Below are positions 9,771-22,261 of a DNA stretch of 64,000 nt, in pieces. The notes below the pieces were generated by a model, which had not been told where the DNA came from, ran no database searches, and was given only the letters and a program-made list of their open reading frames with translations. Position 1 is the stretch's first letter. Every line of letters begins with the position of its first letter. The position numbers and the translations under genes were made by a program. The stretch is from Zopfochytrium polystomum (Eukaryota; Chytridiomycota; Chytridiomycetes; Chytridiales; Chytridiaceae): contig JAIVFJ010000239.1 in the NCBI GenBank assembly GCA_025765615.1, positions 27,007 to 91,006 on the forward strand. The letters are read 5' to 3'.

Positions 9771-11908
9771 ATGTCACAGCCTGAAGCGCCTTCTCCCCAT
9801 GCCTCGATCCGAGTGCAGCTACCCCCTGAGCTCTCCAGCTTCCATGCGTACTGCCTGCAGTTGTCCGACCAGCCAGAGCACCGCCAATTCCTGAGGCAGA
9901 TCAGCGCTGAGGTCCTGGATCGGTCCATCCGGTTTGAATCCTTTCAGATGGCCCGCCTGGATTGGATAAGCGCAAATCTATTGAAATCTTCGACCAGGCT
10001 GGATGGTCCAGCCACCAGCGCGCTTTTGGAGTGCAGAGATTTCCTTGAACGCCACCCAGATTTGGACGAAGGTGGCAAGATTTCTCAAGCACTCACTTCG
10101 CAGGTCATTGCACAATACAGGTTCGTTCAAAGCTCCACCGTCTTACCAAAAGGTGCTAACAAGTGTCCCTTTAAGATTGGACAGCCAACCGCATGAGAAT
10201 ACCACAGAACATGCACCAATCACCAAGGCTCAGTACCTCCAGCTTCAAAAAGATATTGACGAAATTCTGGATCGTGCCTGCTACGAAATCCACAAGTACA
10301 AGAAACAGATTCCAGCTCTCCAGGCGGACCTTGCTGCCCTGACGGCAGACAACAGTCGCCTTATTGACGAGACTGTGCGCCTCTCTGAGGAAAACAAGGA
10401 CCTCCGCCGCAGGCTGTCTGCCTTTGCCTTGCGGACGCCTGTCTCCTTCGCTGGATCGCCACAGCAGGAAACAGCAGACATTGACACTCCACAGTCCACA
10501 GGCGCAACCTCAGCCTCGCAGGCAGGTTCTTTCTCCTCCACGCCACAGCAGCCACCAGCCTCATCCACTTCACTTCTGTGGTCCTCAGTGCTCCAGTGGC
10601 AGTGGCCCCATTTCGTCGCCCCCAAACTGGACAAGGAGGACGTGAAAGCTGTCCGCAACTCCCTCAGCCGCTTTTGGCGCAAGCACGGCATCCCAGCCCC
10701 AGGCTCACGCTACTACTTGGTTCCCTCCCACCTAACTAATGAGCTTCTGGCTGAGGCGGCTGAGCATGCCGGAGACATTCTGGACAAACTGGGAAAGCCA
10801 AAGGGGGATTTCATTATCGGTGGTGGCAGCAGTGCTAGTGAACAGCAGCAGCAGCACCAGCAGCATCAGTGGAATATCCAGTGCCTTGGTCCATCCGCTT
10901 GAAGAAGTTGAGGGAGCGGAGGAGGAGGAAGAGGAGGATGTGAGAGGCTGGCGTCCTTGGTTGGACCTTGTCCGAGAGCAGTGGCCCCAGTTCTTGCTCC
11001 ACAGATTTGAGCACCAGCGGCGGCATCTGGAATCTGGTCTTACAGTACTGCAGCTCACACAACCTCACCACTCACATGCCTTCGCAGCTTTTTCTAGGCA
11101 AGCCGGTCAAAGCAATCCCGCCATGGCTGGCTGAGGACTTTCTGGAGGCTGTGACAGGGCGGTTTGGAGAGGCATTGGATAGCCAGTTTGGCGTGAGAAC
11201 AAGGCGGAAGAGACGGCATGGTAGCAGCAGCAGCAGCAGCAGTGCGCCATCCCCCGACTCTGCCAAAAAGCACAAGGCCACCGACAATGGATCTGGAGAA
11301 CTCGTTGGCTGGCCAGACATTGTGCGATCCAAATGGCCCAATTATTCGTCTCGAGAAGACGACAAGCTCGTTGCCCGCCTTGCCTATCAGTTCTGCACGA
11401 ACAACGGCCTGAAGCACCAGCAGGTTCTCACAGAGAGGAAGCAAAAGTCTGTAGGGAATCCCAGCGGCTCTTGCGGAAGAATTTCTTGACCATGTTACCC
11501 GTACAGCTGGGGTCTTGCTGGACAAACGCTTCCCCAACACCGCCACCGCAGCACCTGGCCCGGTTTCCTTTAGCTGACGGGAATGCTGGCAGGGGAGAAA
11601 GCCAAGCCCCAGGACCCAGGGAGAAGCTTGTTGACGACAGTGACTGGGTGGCCTGCGCGGACCTCGTGAGAAGAGTGTGGCCATCGTACCTGGCATCACA
11701 TGACACAGTTTGCCCGCCCCTTTCTCTTGCGTTTTGCAAGAAGCACAACCTGAATGCCACCGTAAAGTCTCCCACCACTGGGAAATGGTGCCGTGCGGTG
11801 CCGAGGAACATGGGGAGGTTGTTTTTGGAGGAGTTGCTTCGGGAGGCTGGAGAGAAGCTGGAGGCGCGCTGGGGGCCGCCGATGCTGGCTGAGAATGGAC
11901 TGGTGTGA
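9771..11908 (+). CDS. Unrecognised protein: coiled coil plus four ~75-residue repeats, frame interrupted
   Basis: Exon 1 (9771-10120) and exon 2 (from 10176) join in phase across a 55 bp intron with a good branch site (gtgctaac). The N-terminal third has no family I know; residues encoded about 10220-10420 form a coiled coil. Then come four related units starting near 10575, 10949, 11307 and 11643. Each has an aromatic helix of the kind WxDLVRxxWPxxL, a second block with an aromatic-Cys pair before HNL/NGL, a Gly-Lys/Ala-Ile-Pro link, and a helix like LAExFLExVxxxAGExLDxxFG. Translation stays in family only if the frame moves +1 between units (near 10870, 11043, 11467 and 11560). No introns fit, so the gene is either decaying or carries single-base assembly errors. 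CAG tracts encode Gln/Ser runs. I do not assign a function. Confidence 0.55.
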
Positions 11909-13124
11909 CCGGAAAAGTGATTTGACCTACCAAACTAATATCTCTTTCTCTTGTTTTACACCCTCCCTTTTGTTGTTTTTAATGCATTGAACTCTTCTTC
12001 TGCTTCTGCGTTGGCCTTTTCATTACATAAACGCATTTCAATTGAGGATCGGAACAGTATCCCGAACAAGTAGGGGAAGGGGTCTTGGTTCGGGGCTCCC
12101 ACTTCCCCCCACGGATGACGTAGCTCCACCACCACGCGGCAATAAACAAAGCGATTCAGCAGTCGCCAGCAACGCAAACTGCCCGAGGTCGAGAGTATTG
12201 TGCTTCCCACTGAAGCGTTTCGTTCAGCCCTCAGACATTTCCAAAGGTGGGCCCATTGCGTTGTGGCCAGTCGCAGTTGGGCTTTCGCATTTCTGCTCAG
12301 TCTTTCGCTGACCAACCAGCCTGTCTCAAATGGAAGCAAGCGACCCCAGGAAGGGAGTTGGGGAAGGGGTCAGAATCCAAACGCCCCAATCCAATTTGCA
12401 TGGAAGAAGAAAAACCAAAGCTCCGATCATTTTCCTCAGGTCAGCCCAGAACTGCCCTGCCGCCAGCCCGCCCCTCCCTCCCTTTCCAATCCTACTCTGC
12501 CTCCCTCCCTACATACAGCATCCTGTGCGCCCCGAAATCGCTTCCTTGTCGGCCAACAGAAGCAGGCGATGGCCAGATACTTGGCTGGCGAAGAGGGATT
12601 GTGAGGGAAATAAGATCTACGGCGTCGCGGTGGCGGCGGCGGCCCCAACCGCGGTCACGTTGGCGGCGGTGGCAACGGCGGGTATTAGCGGCTCGTTGGC
12701 GGCGGTGGACGCGGCAGCATTGTCGTCGCCGTCGCGCAGTCGCGCGCAGAGGACGAGGCCCGAAGCGATGCGACGGCCGGCTAATCGGGCGTGCAGAAGC
12801 CATTGCTGGACCGCCGCTTCCGAGATCACGTGACTTGCTTAAATCCTACTCGTAGCTCAGCTCTCTCCTCTCTCCCACTCTCTCGCTCTCTCTTGCTCTC
12901 TCTTATTTATCTCTCTGTCTGTCTCCCCACCTCACTTATCCTTGTTTGTTTCGAAAGATTCTCACTTCATGTCCCTTCCTTTTGTTTGATGGTCGCACAG
13001 CAGTTTATCCAGGTATTCCGTATTTTGGATTGCTTTTCTCACGTTGCTCATAGTCCCACAGTGCTTTGTTCAGATATTTTCATTGCAATTCAGTTCAATT
13101 TCCCGTAACCAATCAGAGAACAAG
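11909..13124. other. Intergenic region, including the promoter of the CIA30-domain gene
   Basis: No supported gene. A 70-codon minus frame (12617-12829) of Ala-rich sequence and several overlapping plus frames are open, but none shows a family or splice pattern. A CT-rich tract (12855-12925) followed by AT-rich sequence precedes the next gene. Confidence 0.4.
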
Positions 13125-14192
13125 ATGAAGATTGGCGACTCCCCCTCTTCAGCCGTAATCAAGGCCCTCGCACTCATTGTGTCAGCTGCTGCCTTGATGC
13201 GTGTTGGCGCTTCAGCCTCCTACGACATTCCTCCTGCCCACATGCACCATGCATCCGCCAAGCATCAGACCGATGAAGAGTCAGTCACAGTGCCAAATGA
13301 GGTGTGTTTTCAAGCAAATCGATTGTTGGAAAATTGAAGTAGTTGTAATGCACCATGCTAAACCATATCTGAACTGAACAGCTTGACCTGTTTGGTGGCG
13401 CTGTCAATTGGAAGCATTCCTCGTGGGTCCTGGTGGATGACAGGTTTGGAACCACATAGTGACCATCTGTTTGTCCATTGACTGAGATCTCCAGCTTCCG
13501 AGGAGGCAAGACGTATAGCGAGTGGGGCCTTGCAGACGGTGGCAAGTCTCTTCTGTTTCGAGGCAAACTCGAGGTTGGAGCCGACAACAGAGCCTTTGCT
13601 AACTTGCTGTCAACGAGAAGCAACGCGTCTAGGGTATTGCAATAATGGATTTGTCCACAAAGCTTGAACCTGACCCCACTCTGACATAGTTCTCAGCAGC
13701 TGCCCCCTGGTGGGACCTTAGTGTGTGGGACGGTGTATTGATAAAGATTCTTCACGCCGATGGAAATAAGTTCAGCAATCTTGGTTTGGTGTTCTATGAC
13801 TAATCAAAACTGCCATCATTCAGATACTCCTTGAACCTACGCACAGAACAGACCCAGCTTGAAGGCGAGCCACCAATCGGTATTTATCTTTTCTTTATTC
13901 CAGTGCAAAGGTCTCACAATATTTAACTTCAAAAGACTACAAGTACACTTTTGAGACAAAGGAGAACTCAGGCTCATCCATTTACGCTGAATGGTCTCAC
14001 TTTGTTCCCACCTTCCGTGGTCAGCAGCTGGTAGTTGAGGACAGCAACAGATTGGACACCTCAAGGATTGTTTCTCTGTCCATCACTGCATCGTCATTCC
14101 TAGGTCAGCAATCTGGATCCTTCGAGCTTGTTCTCGAAAAGATTAGCGCCTACAAGAAGACTGGCAATGAAGCTCGTCATGATGAGTTGTAG
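13125..14192 (+). CDS. Secreted protein with a CIA30 (complex I intermediate-associated 30) domain
   Basis: Six exons give 256 residues with all phases consistent: 13125-13301, 13382-13443, 13495-13633, 13690-13769, 13824-13879 and 13936-14192. The N-terminus has a basic start, a hydrophobic core (VIKALALIVSAAALMRV) and an Ala-Ser-Ala site, so it is a likely signal peptide. The rest matches the CIA30 jelly-roll pattern: SWVLVDDSFRGGKTYSEW, LLFRGKLEVGADNRAFAN, PWWDLSVWDGVLI, YSLNLRTEQ, YKYTFETKEN and FVPTFRGQQL. Classic CIA30/NDUFAF1 helps assemble mitochondrial complex I, but a secretory signal points to the extracellular or ER branch of the family, for which no role is certain. It ends NEARHDEL; the last four residues HDEL form a canonical ER-retention signal, so ER lumen is the best guess. 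Confidence 0.9.
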
Positions 14193-16387
14193 GCCTGGAT
14201 TCCAGCAATGCTGTCACTTCCTCCCATTCGTTTGTTATCATCTTGTTTACTCTTTATCATTGCATTGGTTGAAACTTAGCGATTATTCATGGTGGAAAGC
14301 AATTCTGAAAAAGCATTTCGCCAATAAGAGAAAGCTTGCTTTCTAAGAGTACCCCACACAACTTTGCTCTTATTTTCAATTTGGAGAGCAACAAGGGGCA
14401 GCTTTTAATCACCTTATTACAGAATGTACTGGGTAGTGGCTATGTTGCAAGCTGTGAAGCTATTAACCAACTATCAGGTCAGGCTATTTATATGTGCAGG
14501 ACTTGTTGATTGAGTCGCAACTGATGACTAGAGTGTAGACACAGCTGTGCCGAAGATAGTCCCATGAAGGAGCCTTGGTGTGGCGAAAGTGACTGTGGGG
14601 ACAGGCATGGTCGTCTGTCTCTCTCCCCATTTGCTGCACCGCTGGCGCAATTAAGGGATTCCGTGTATGCAATAGAGGAGGTTTGTGACTGCAGGACAGG
14701 GTCTGAAGGCAGGGCAGTCTCTCCAATCCAGAACAAGCACTATTCACGAAGAATCAAGTGAAAGGAACACTCCAACCAACATGCAACCCCCGTTTGTCCT
14801 GTGTAACTGGTCAGTGCGGCGGAACAAATGGTTCCATTGGCAAGAATCGCCAAAAACATTCCGCATTGTTGAACACTAAAGCGGAAAAGGAAACTTTTGA
14901 AACTGGCGCAGCGGATAGGATACGATAGAATAGGGTGCCTTTAATCAAAACCAAGCCAACCCACAAAACTCTGTACTGAAACCAAACCAGATCCCCTTTT
15001 GCTTTATCTGTATTCGAACCGTATCTGGAGTTTGGACTGTTAACTTAATGGCTACTGGTTCAACCCGGATAACCTGAGGATTTTGGTTAAAAAATCCTAT
15101 ATCCCATACTAAGTGGTTATCCCAGCGAAAAATAACGGTTTCTGGTAGCATCGAAGTTTGACATAACGAAGAGCACACAAAATAAATGCTCCCAGTGGAC
15201 GGTCCAATCATCCATTGAAGCGCCGTTACAACTTGCTATCGGGTCTGAGGCGTACAGCTGGTCATTGACGCTTGGTGGCGAGAGTTGAACAGATTTTTCT
15301 TGCAGCAAATGCCAGTACGCGTGCGTTCTGTGAGCGTTTTTTTCGTTAGACGCTTTCAATTCTGATAGAAACCTGGGGAAAGTATAGATAATATTCAGTG
15401 CCGTCGGAACACACGAAGTGCGGATGACTCCGAATGATGCCGATCAACGTGGCGACAGGCTGTACTTATTTGTGTAAAATTCAAAGCAACTAATCAGTTG
15501 AATCCGGCACAGAATAAAAAAGGTGCTCCAGAAACACATCTCTCTGCACAACAAACCGCACCAATTTGGGCCTGCAACGGCATCGTCCGACTGCAGCGAC
15601 GAAGATGCGTTCTCACCCTGCGCGCACGGACAGGCGGATAGTCCAGCGTGAACAACCTGGCACCCCGTTGGCGATGAGGAAGGGTCGCCGCGACGGCCGT
15701 CCCAGCAAGCGAACTGGTCAACGTACGCAAGTTCAGCTGCGTGCACGAATTCTGCGTCACCGACGCTGGCCGCCAGGAATGCTGCATCGCGCAAGTGTCA
15801 GGCGCATCGGCGAGCAGAACGTCCAGAAGGGACGTCGGCTGCTCATCCTCGGCGACAACAAGCTAAATTCGACTCATCCAGCGACGTAAGCCTTGAAGCA
15901 CTTCTCTGTGCCCACGCGTCCACCAAACCTCACCCGCAGAATCGCTCTCGTGGGCTTGTCCGGCCAGACTGCGAGCGGACAGCAGCCAGCGAAGAACGTC
16001 CAACTCCCCAGCTTACACGCGGCATTCACGGCGCCCAGTTAAGGCCGGCTGGCTCCTTGAGGGAATCAACTTTGGTAGGGGTGGCGGCCATGGGGATGAT
16101 GCTGTCCAGTACGCGTTGGACGATTTCAGGAGAACTCACACTTGCGCAGAGGCGTGGATGGGGTCAAATGTCACCACGTCCCTCCACATGCCCTTGCTTT
16201 TCATGTGGTGAAGCAATAGGCAACCGCGGGAGGAGAGTTTATAAATAGGAGCTGCTTGGCAAGCCGCAGCATGTTTCTCTGAAGGCCTAAAGAAGACAGT
16301 TCCAATAAGGATAAGTGCGTCATCATGAGTGGTGCGTGAGAAAAAGTGTCAAACTGCAAACTGAACAACAGACCTGCCCGTCCTGAG
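14193..16387. other. Gene-poor stretch with weak coding hints
   Basis: No gene can be supported. Around 15510-15880 a plus-strand reading with one GT-AG junction (after 15632, acceptor near 15704) gives a Cys-containing peptide including FSCVHEFCVTDAGRQECC, which may be part of a small Cys-rich protein, but no start or upstream exon was found. Confidence 0.25.
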
Positions 16388-16768
16388 ATGTCCTGCCAGT
16401 TGGCACCCTCCGGAGTGGCGCTGCAGGCGATGCGGGCCACAGCGGCCCAAATTGGAACGGCGACGCCCGGGTCGATCCAGACCGCCGCGCGGACGGCCCG
16501 GCAGACGCCGGCTCCGACACGAATGTGCGCCAAGTACGCCGCCAAAGCCCGCCGCTCCTGCTGCTGCTGCTGGTGTGGGGATTGTGGCACGGATGGCAGT
16601 GGTGGCAGCAGCAGCTGCAGTGTCGTGATAGTCACGATTGTCATACTCATCATGGTCACGGTGGTTTGGGCGGCTGCCGATGCTGCGGCAGCTCTTGGTG
16701 GCGGCAGCAGTGGCGACTTGGACGATGACCATCGCCCACACAATGGCAGGTTAGCAAGTCATGGTTGA
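16388..16768 (+). CDS. Possible small single-pass membrane protein
   Basis: An open frame of 126 codons starts at an ATG. It has an Ala/Thr/Arg-rich N-terminus, a cysteine cluster (SCCCCWCGDCG), a Ser/Gly linker, one convincing membrane segment (VVIVTIVILIMVTVVW) and a short acidic tail. No family is recognised. The opposite strand is also open, and composition alone could produce this frame, so it is a weak call. Confidence 0.22.
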   Translation: MSCQLAPSGVALQAMRATAAQIGTATPGSIQTAARTARQTPAPTRMCAKYAAKARRSCCCCWCGDCGTDGSGGSSSCSVVIVTIVILIMVTVVWAAADAAAALGGGSSGDLDDDHRPHNGRLASHG

Positions 16769-17007
16769 ACAGGGTCGACATCTGCGTGGGCATTTTTATT
16801 CTCAAAGAGAACATACGACAAATTTAGGTCCTAAGTTGTTCAAGTCGCACATTCCGCAGCCCAGAGCGAGGAGATTGGGAGCACAGGCTCTAATCCGTTC
16901 CTTCTTCAAACCGATATGACAATAGGGCCAAGTGACTCGACTCAATGAACTTTTGTTTTGTATTTCACGAAGTTGTGCAAAAGCAGGCAAGCAACTGCAA
17001 CAAATGC

Positions 17008-19047
<2,040 letters not shown>

Positions 19048-20032
19048 GTCGCGAAACTGCGTGAAACGACGAAATGAAAATCAATCAAGGGGCCAGTGTG
19101 GAACTCCAGACACGTGGCGGGTGGCCAATGATGAGAAGCCACGCGCCACACTAAGCAAGGGTGGAGGGCGCGAGAGAGAGAGCGAGCGACGGAGGCAGCC
19201 GCCAAGGAGGGCGACGGCAGTAGCGATGACCATGACATGAAATTCCCGTCGATTGGCGAGGGCGTCGGAGCCTGCGGGGTTGCGGGGCAAGGGGATTTCA
19301 AATCTGGAGCGACAACAAGAGAGGACCCCCGACATGTCGCTCCGACGCGTGGAACAGTAAAAAAGAAAAGAGGGGGAGAGGGAGAGAAGCAGAGATGGAG
19401 TGAGAGACATAGAGGGAGACTGCTAGGGGCAGGCGAAGGGCGAAGAAGCTGAGAGGGGAAGCATCGATCGATTGGCTGCAAAAGGTGAGGAGAGTCGTTG
19501 GGGTTCCAGACACCCATCGCACTCTCGGGGCATCCTTCTCAATCTGCAGACTAGACTAGGCCTAGACCGCCGTGTATGCAATTGGCGCTATGCGGCAGCT
19601 CACTTCGCGGGGAGGCCCAGCGAACGCGACTCACCGGCTCGAACGGATTCCGACGAAGCGTATTTGTTGGGTGGAGGAGGCCTTGTCAAAACGCAATGTA
19701 ATTCCCCGTTCTGATTGGGTTCCAGTTCCGCCACTCCCGCTCGGCCGGTTGGGGCTGTGCTGCTTCCACCGAACGCAACAACACACCACAGATACTCCAC
19801 CGCTATTGCGTCGGCGTTCCGCATGCCTAGCAGATTGTACAAAGCCGATCGCCCAAAGTCGCGAACCACCACAACGCGGGACATAAAATGGAGAGATAGA
19901 TTCGATTCGAAAAGCACTTAGGCAGCCTTCTGCACTCCAACATCTATTCTCACTCTTTGCGAAAGCGCAATGTCAGAAATAGGCAAAAGTGCTCATTAAG
20001 CTTAGGCCTTGGCCTGCAGTCAGTTGTGTTCA
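19048..20032. other. Intergenic region between UGP1 and the old yellow enzyme gene
   Basis: No gene is seen. Purine-rich tracts on the plus strand near 19170-19210 and 19360-19410 lie in the UGP1 promoter side. Confidence 0.4.
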
Positions 20033-21532
20033 TCAAGCCTTGGTCGCGGCATGTTGCTGTTTCTGCTCAAGCCACGTTGGGTAGTCAGTCTGTGGTTTGC
20101 AGAGACAAAGGTGCTGTGATCAGGACTTTGGACGACAAAGAAGACAGGCCAAAAATTGACGATTACTCACGTATCCAACCTCTCCGTCTGTGTAAAATGT
20201 CGGCCTGTTGTAAGGGGTGAACGGCAGATCGTGCTGAATGCGGTACGGCAGGTCCGGGTTGGATATGAAATAGCGTCCGAACGCCGCAACGTCGGCCTCT
20301 CCCGCCTTCACCTTGGCCTCGGCGGACTCTGCCGTCAGGCCGCCGGCCACAATCAATGTCCCCTTGTAAGCCTGCCTGAACGGCCGCAGGTTGACGGCCT
20401 CCTCGTCGGGAGCGACCGCGGCGTCCCAGCCGCCGGCAATGCGCGGCTCGACGAGGTGCACGAACGCGATGCCCAGCGGGTTCAGCCGCTCCAGCAACGC
20501 GCACCAAGTCGCGACGGGATTGCTGTCGCCCATGCCTTGGAACGTGCCGTACGGGCTCAGACGGATGCCCGTGCGGTCCGCACCGATGGCGTCCGCGACG
20601 GCCTTGACGACTTCGACGGCCAGCCGCACGCGGCCCTCGGCGTCGCCGCCGTACGCGTCCGTGCGCTGGTTGTTGACGTTGTCGTTGATGAACTGGTCGA
20701 TGAGGTACCCGTTCGCGCCGTGGATCTCGACGCCGTCGAAGCCGGCTTCTATTGCGAGCTCCGCCGCGCGGACGTACTGCTGAATGAGCGCGGGAATCTC
20801 CTCGGTCGTGAGCATCCGGGACACCTCGCGGTCGACCAGGCCATGTGTGGGAGTGTTAATCTTGGAAGTTTTTTTTTTTTTTTTTTTTTTTTTTTTGTTT
20901 GTTTGTTTGTTTGTTTGGGATGTTTAGTTGGAGGGGAAGTCTTTGTCACCTTTTTTCTTTTCGTGGTTGGAGGATGACTGTTTTTAGGCAACCTCCTCTC
21001 ATCTCTTGTCGCTCACCTGCCCGGGGGCCTTCATGCTCGACGATGACGGGGGCGGGCGCTTGAGCGGGTCAAAGTCCGAATGCGACACGCGCCCCACGTG
21101 CCACAGCTGCAAAAAGATGACGCCCTTCTTGGCGTGCACGGCCTCGGTCACCGGCCTCCACCCGTCGACGTGCGCCTGCGTGTAGATGCCCGGCACCTTG
21201 GCGCCCGGCCGGCCCTCGGGACAGATGGCCGTCGCCTCGGCGATGATCAGCCCGCCCTCCGACGCCCGCTGCCCGTAGTACGTCGCCATGATGGGCGTCG
21301 GGACGTTTTCCACGGGCGGGCTGCAGTCGTAGCGCGCCAACGCCCGCACCCTCCTGGAAACCGCATGTGAATTGGTTACATAATTAACGGAATGCTCACT
21401 CACGTCAGGGGTGCCATGGCGACCCGATGCTTCAGCAGGTAGCGGCCGACCTGGATGGGCTGGAACAGCCGCTTCGTCGCTGCTGCTGCTGCTGCTGCTG
21501 CTGCGGCTGGAGTGCCGTTCATTCGAGTTGAT
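20033..21532 (-). CDS. NADH:flavin oxidoreductase, old yellow enzyme family
   Basis: An FMN enzyme that reduces activated C=C bonds with NAD(P)H, cytosolic in fungi. Four exons: MNGTP...MAPLT; RVRALARYD...MKAPGQ; INTPTHGLVDREV...EVGY; TDYPTWLEQKQQHAATKA. Family features are RLFQPIQVGRYLLKHRVAMAPLT, PEGRPGAKVPGIY, FLQLWHVGRVSH, the substrate-binding HGANGYLIDQF, NQRTDAYGG and AAFGRYFISNPDL. The first exon contains an Ala run coded by GCA/GCG repeats. Intron 2 (20861-21016) holds a poly(T) run and a TTTG repeat on the plus strand. The organisation resembles plant OPR and fungal OYE-like enzymes; the physiological substrate is unknown. Confidence 0.94.
20869..20920. repeat. Poly(T)/(TTTG)n tract inside an intron of the old yellow enzyme gene
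   Basis: About 27 thymines are followed by five or six TTTG units (plus strand). On the sense strand it forms an A-rich segment directly before the 3' splice site of intron 2, replacing the usual pyrimidine tract. Confidence 0.85.
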
Positions 21533-22261
21533 CGTCAGGGGGTGAGGGAACCGACAATTGCAAATTATAAAAGGAGAGAAGAAGACAGAAAATCGGTGAG
21601 AGAGAAAGGAGAGAGAAATGGAAAGTTCCACACATCCGCGTGCTCAACCAAGCTTGGTGCACACACACACACAAACACACGCGCGCACATTCTCCCACCC
21701 GATCGCCGGTCGGTTGAATTTGTCATCGCCCATGGGACAGTGCCGGGAAGGGAAGAGAAGATCGGGGACTTTGTTCCGCGAATTCTCCTTTGTCATTTAG
21801 CCGAGAGGGCAGACACCTGTCTTGGCGGCGATGAACCAAGGGACTTCGCCGCGCCCTCGTGCATCGGCGGCGGACAATTGCCGTCACCGTCGTCGGCATC
21901 GTCGTCCGCAGCGCCTCCCAACGGTGGTACGGCGGCATTCCTTTCGCCCGGCAAAGAAGCGCAAAGTCGGGGGGCGCACCCGACGGCGCCATTCACCGCA
22001 GCGGTCGTCGACGAAGTGGCGAGCTCGCAGCGGGTTGCCGACGCGCGAGACCCGACGCTTACATCCTCGAAAGCTCGGGCACCCGAGGCCGTGCACTTGT
22101 CGCGCAAGGGAGAGGCCGTGGTGAGCGACGGTGAGGGCACGAGTTGAAACGCTTCAACATTACACTGCACACTTCGCGTCGCACACTCGGGAACAACGCA
22201 CACATACACACGCGAAGCGTCGCGCGAACAACAACCAGCGACCTCGTGTTCGGCAGCTTTT
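21533..22261. other. Intergenic region with one copy of a dispersed repeat
   Basis: A CA repeat lies at 21661-21684. The segment 21699-21811 shares two blocks (cggttgaatttgtcatcgcc and ctcctttgtcatttagccga) with 31271-31340. No gene is called: the overlapping frames on both strands here have no family match. Confidence 0.45.

Noticed and set aside
10860..11570. Programmed +1 frameshifting as an explanation for the broken frames
   Set aside because: The skipped positions share no heptamer or rare-codon context, lie in ordinary homopolymers, and one locus shifts the other way. Indels or assembly errors are simpler.
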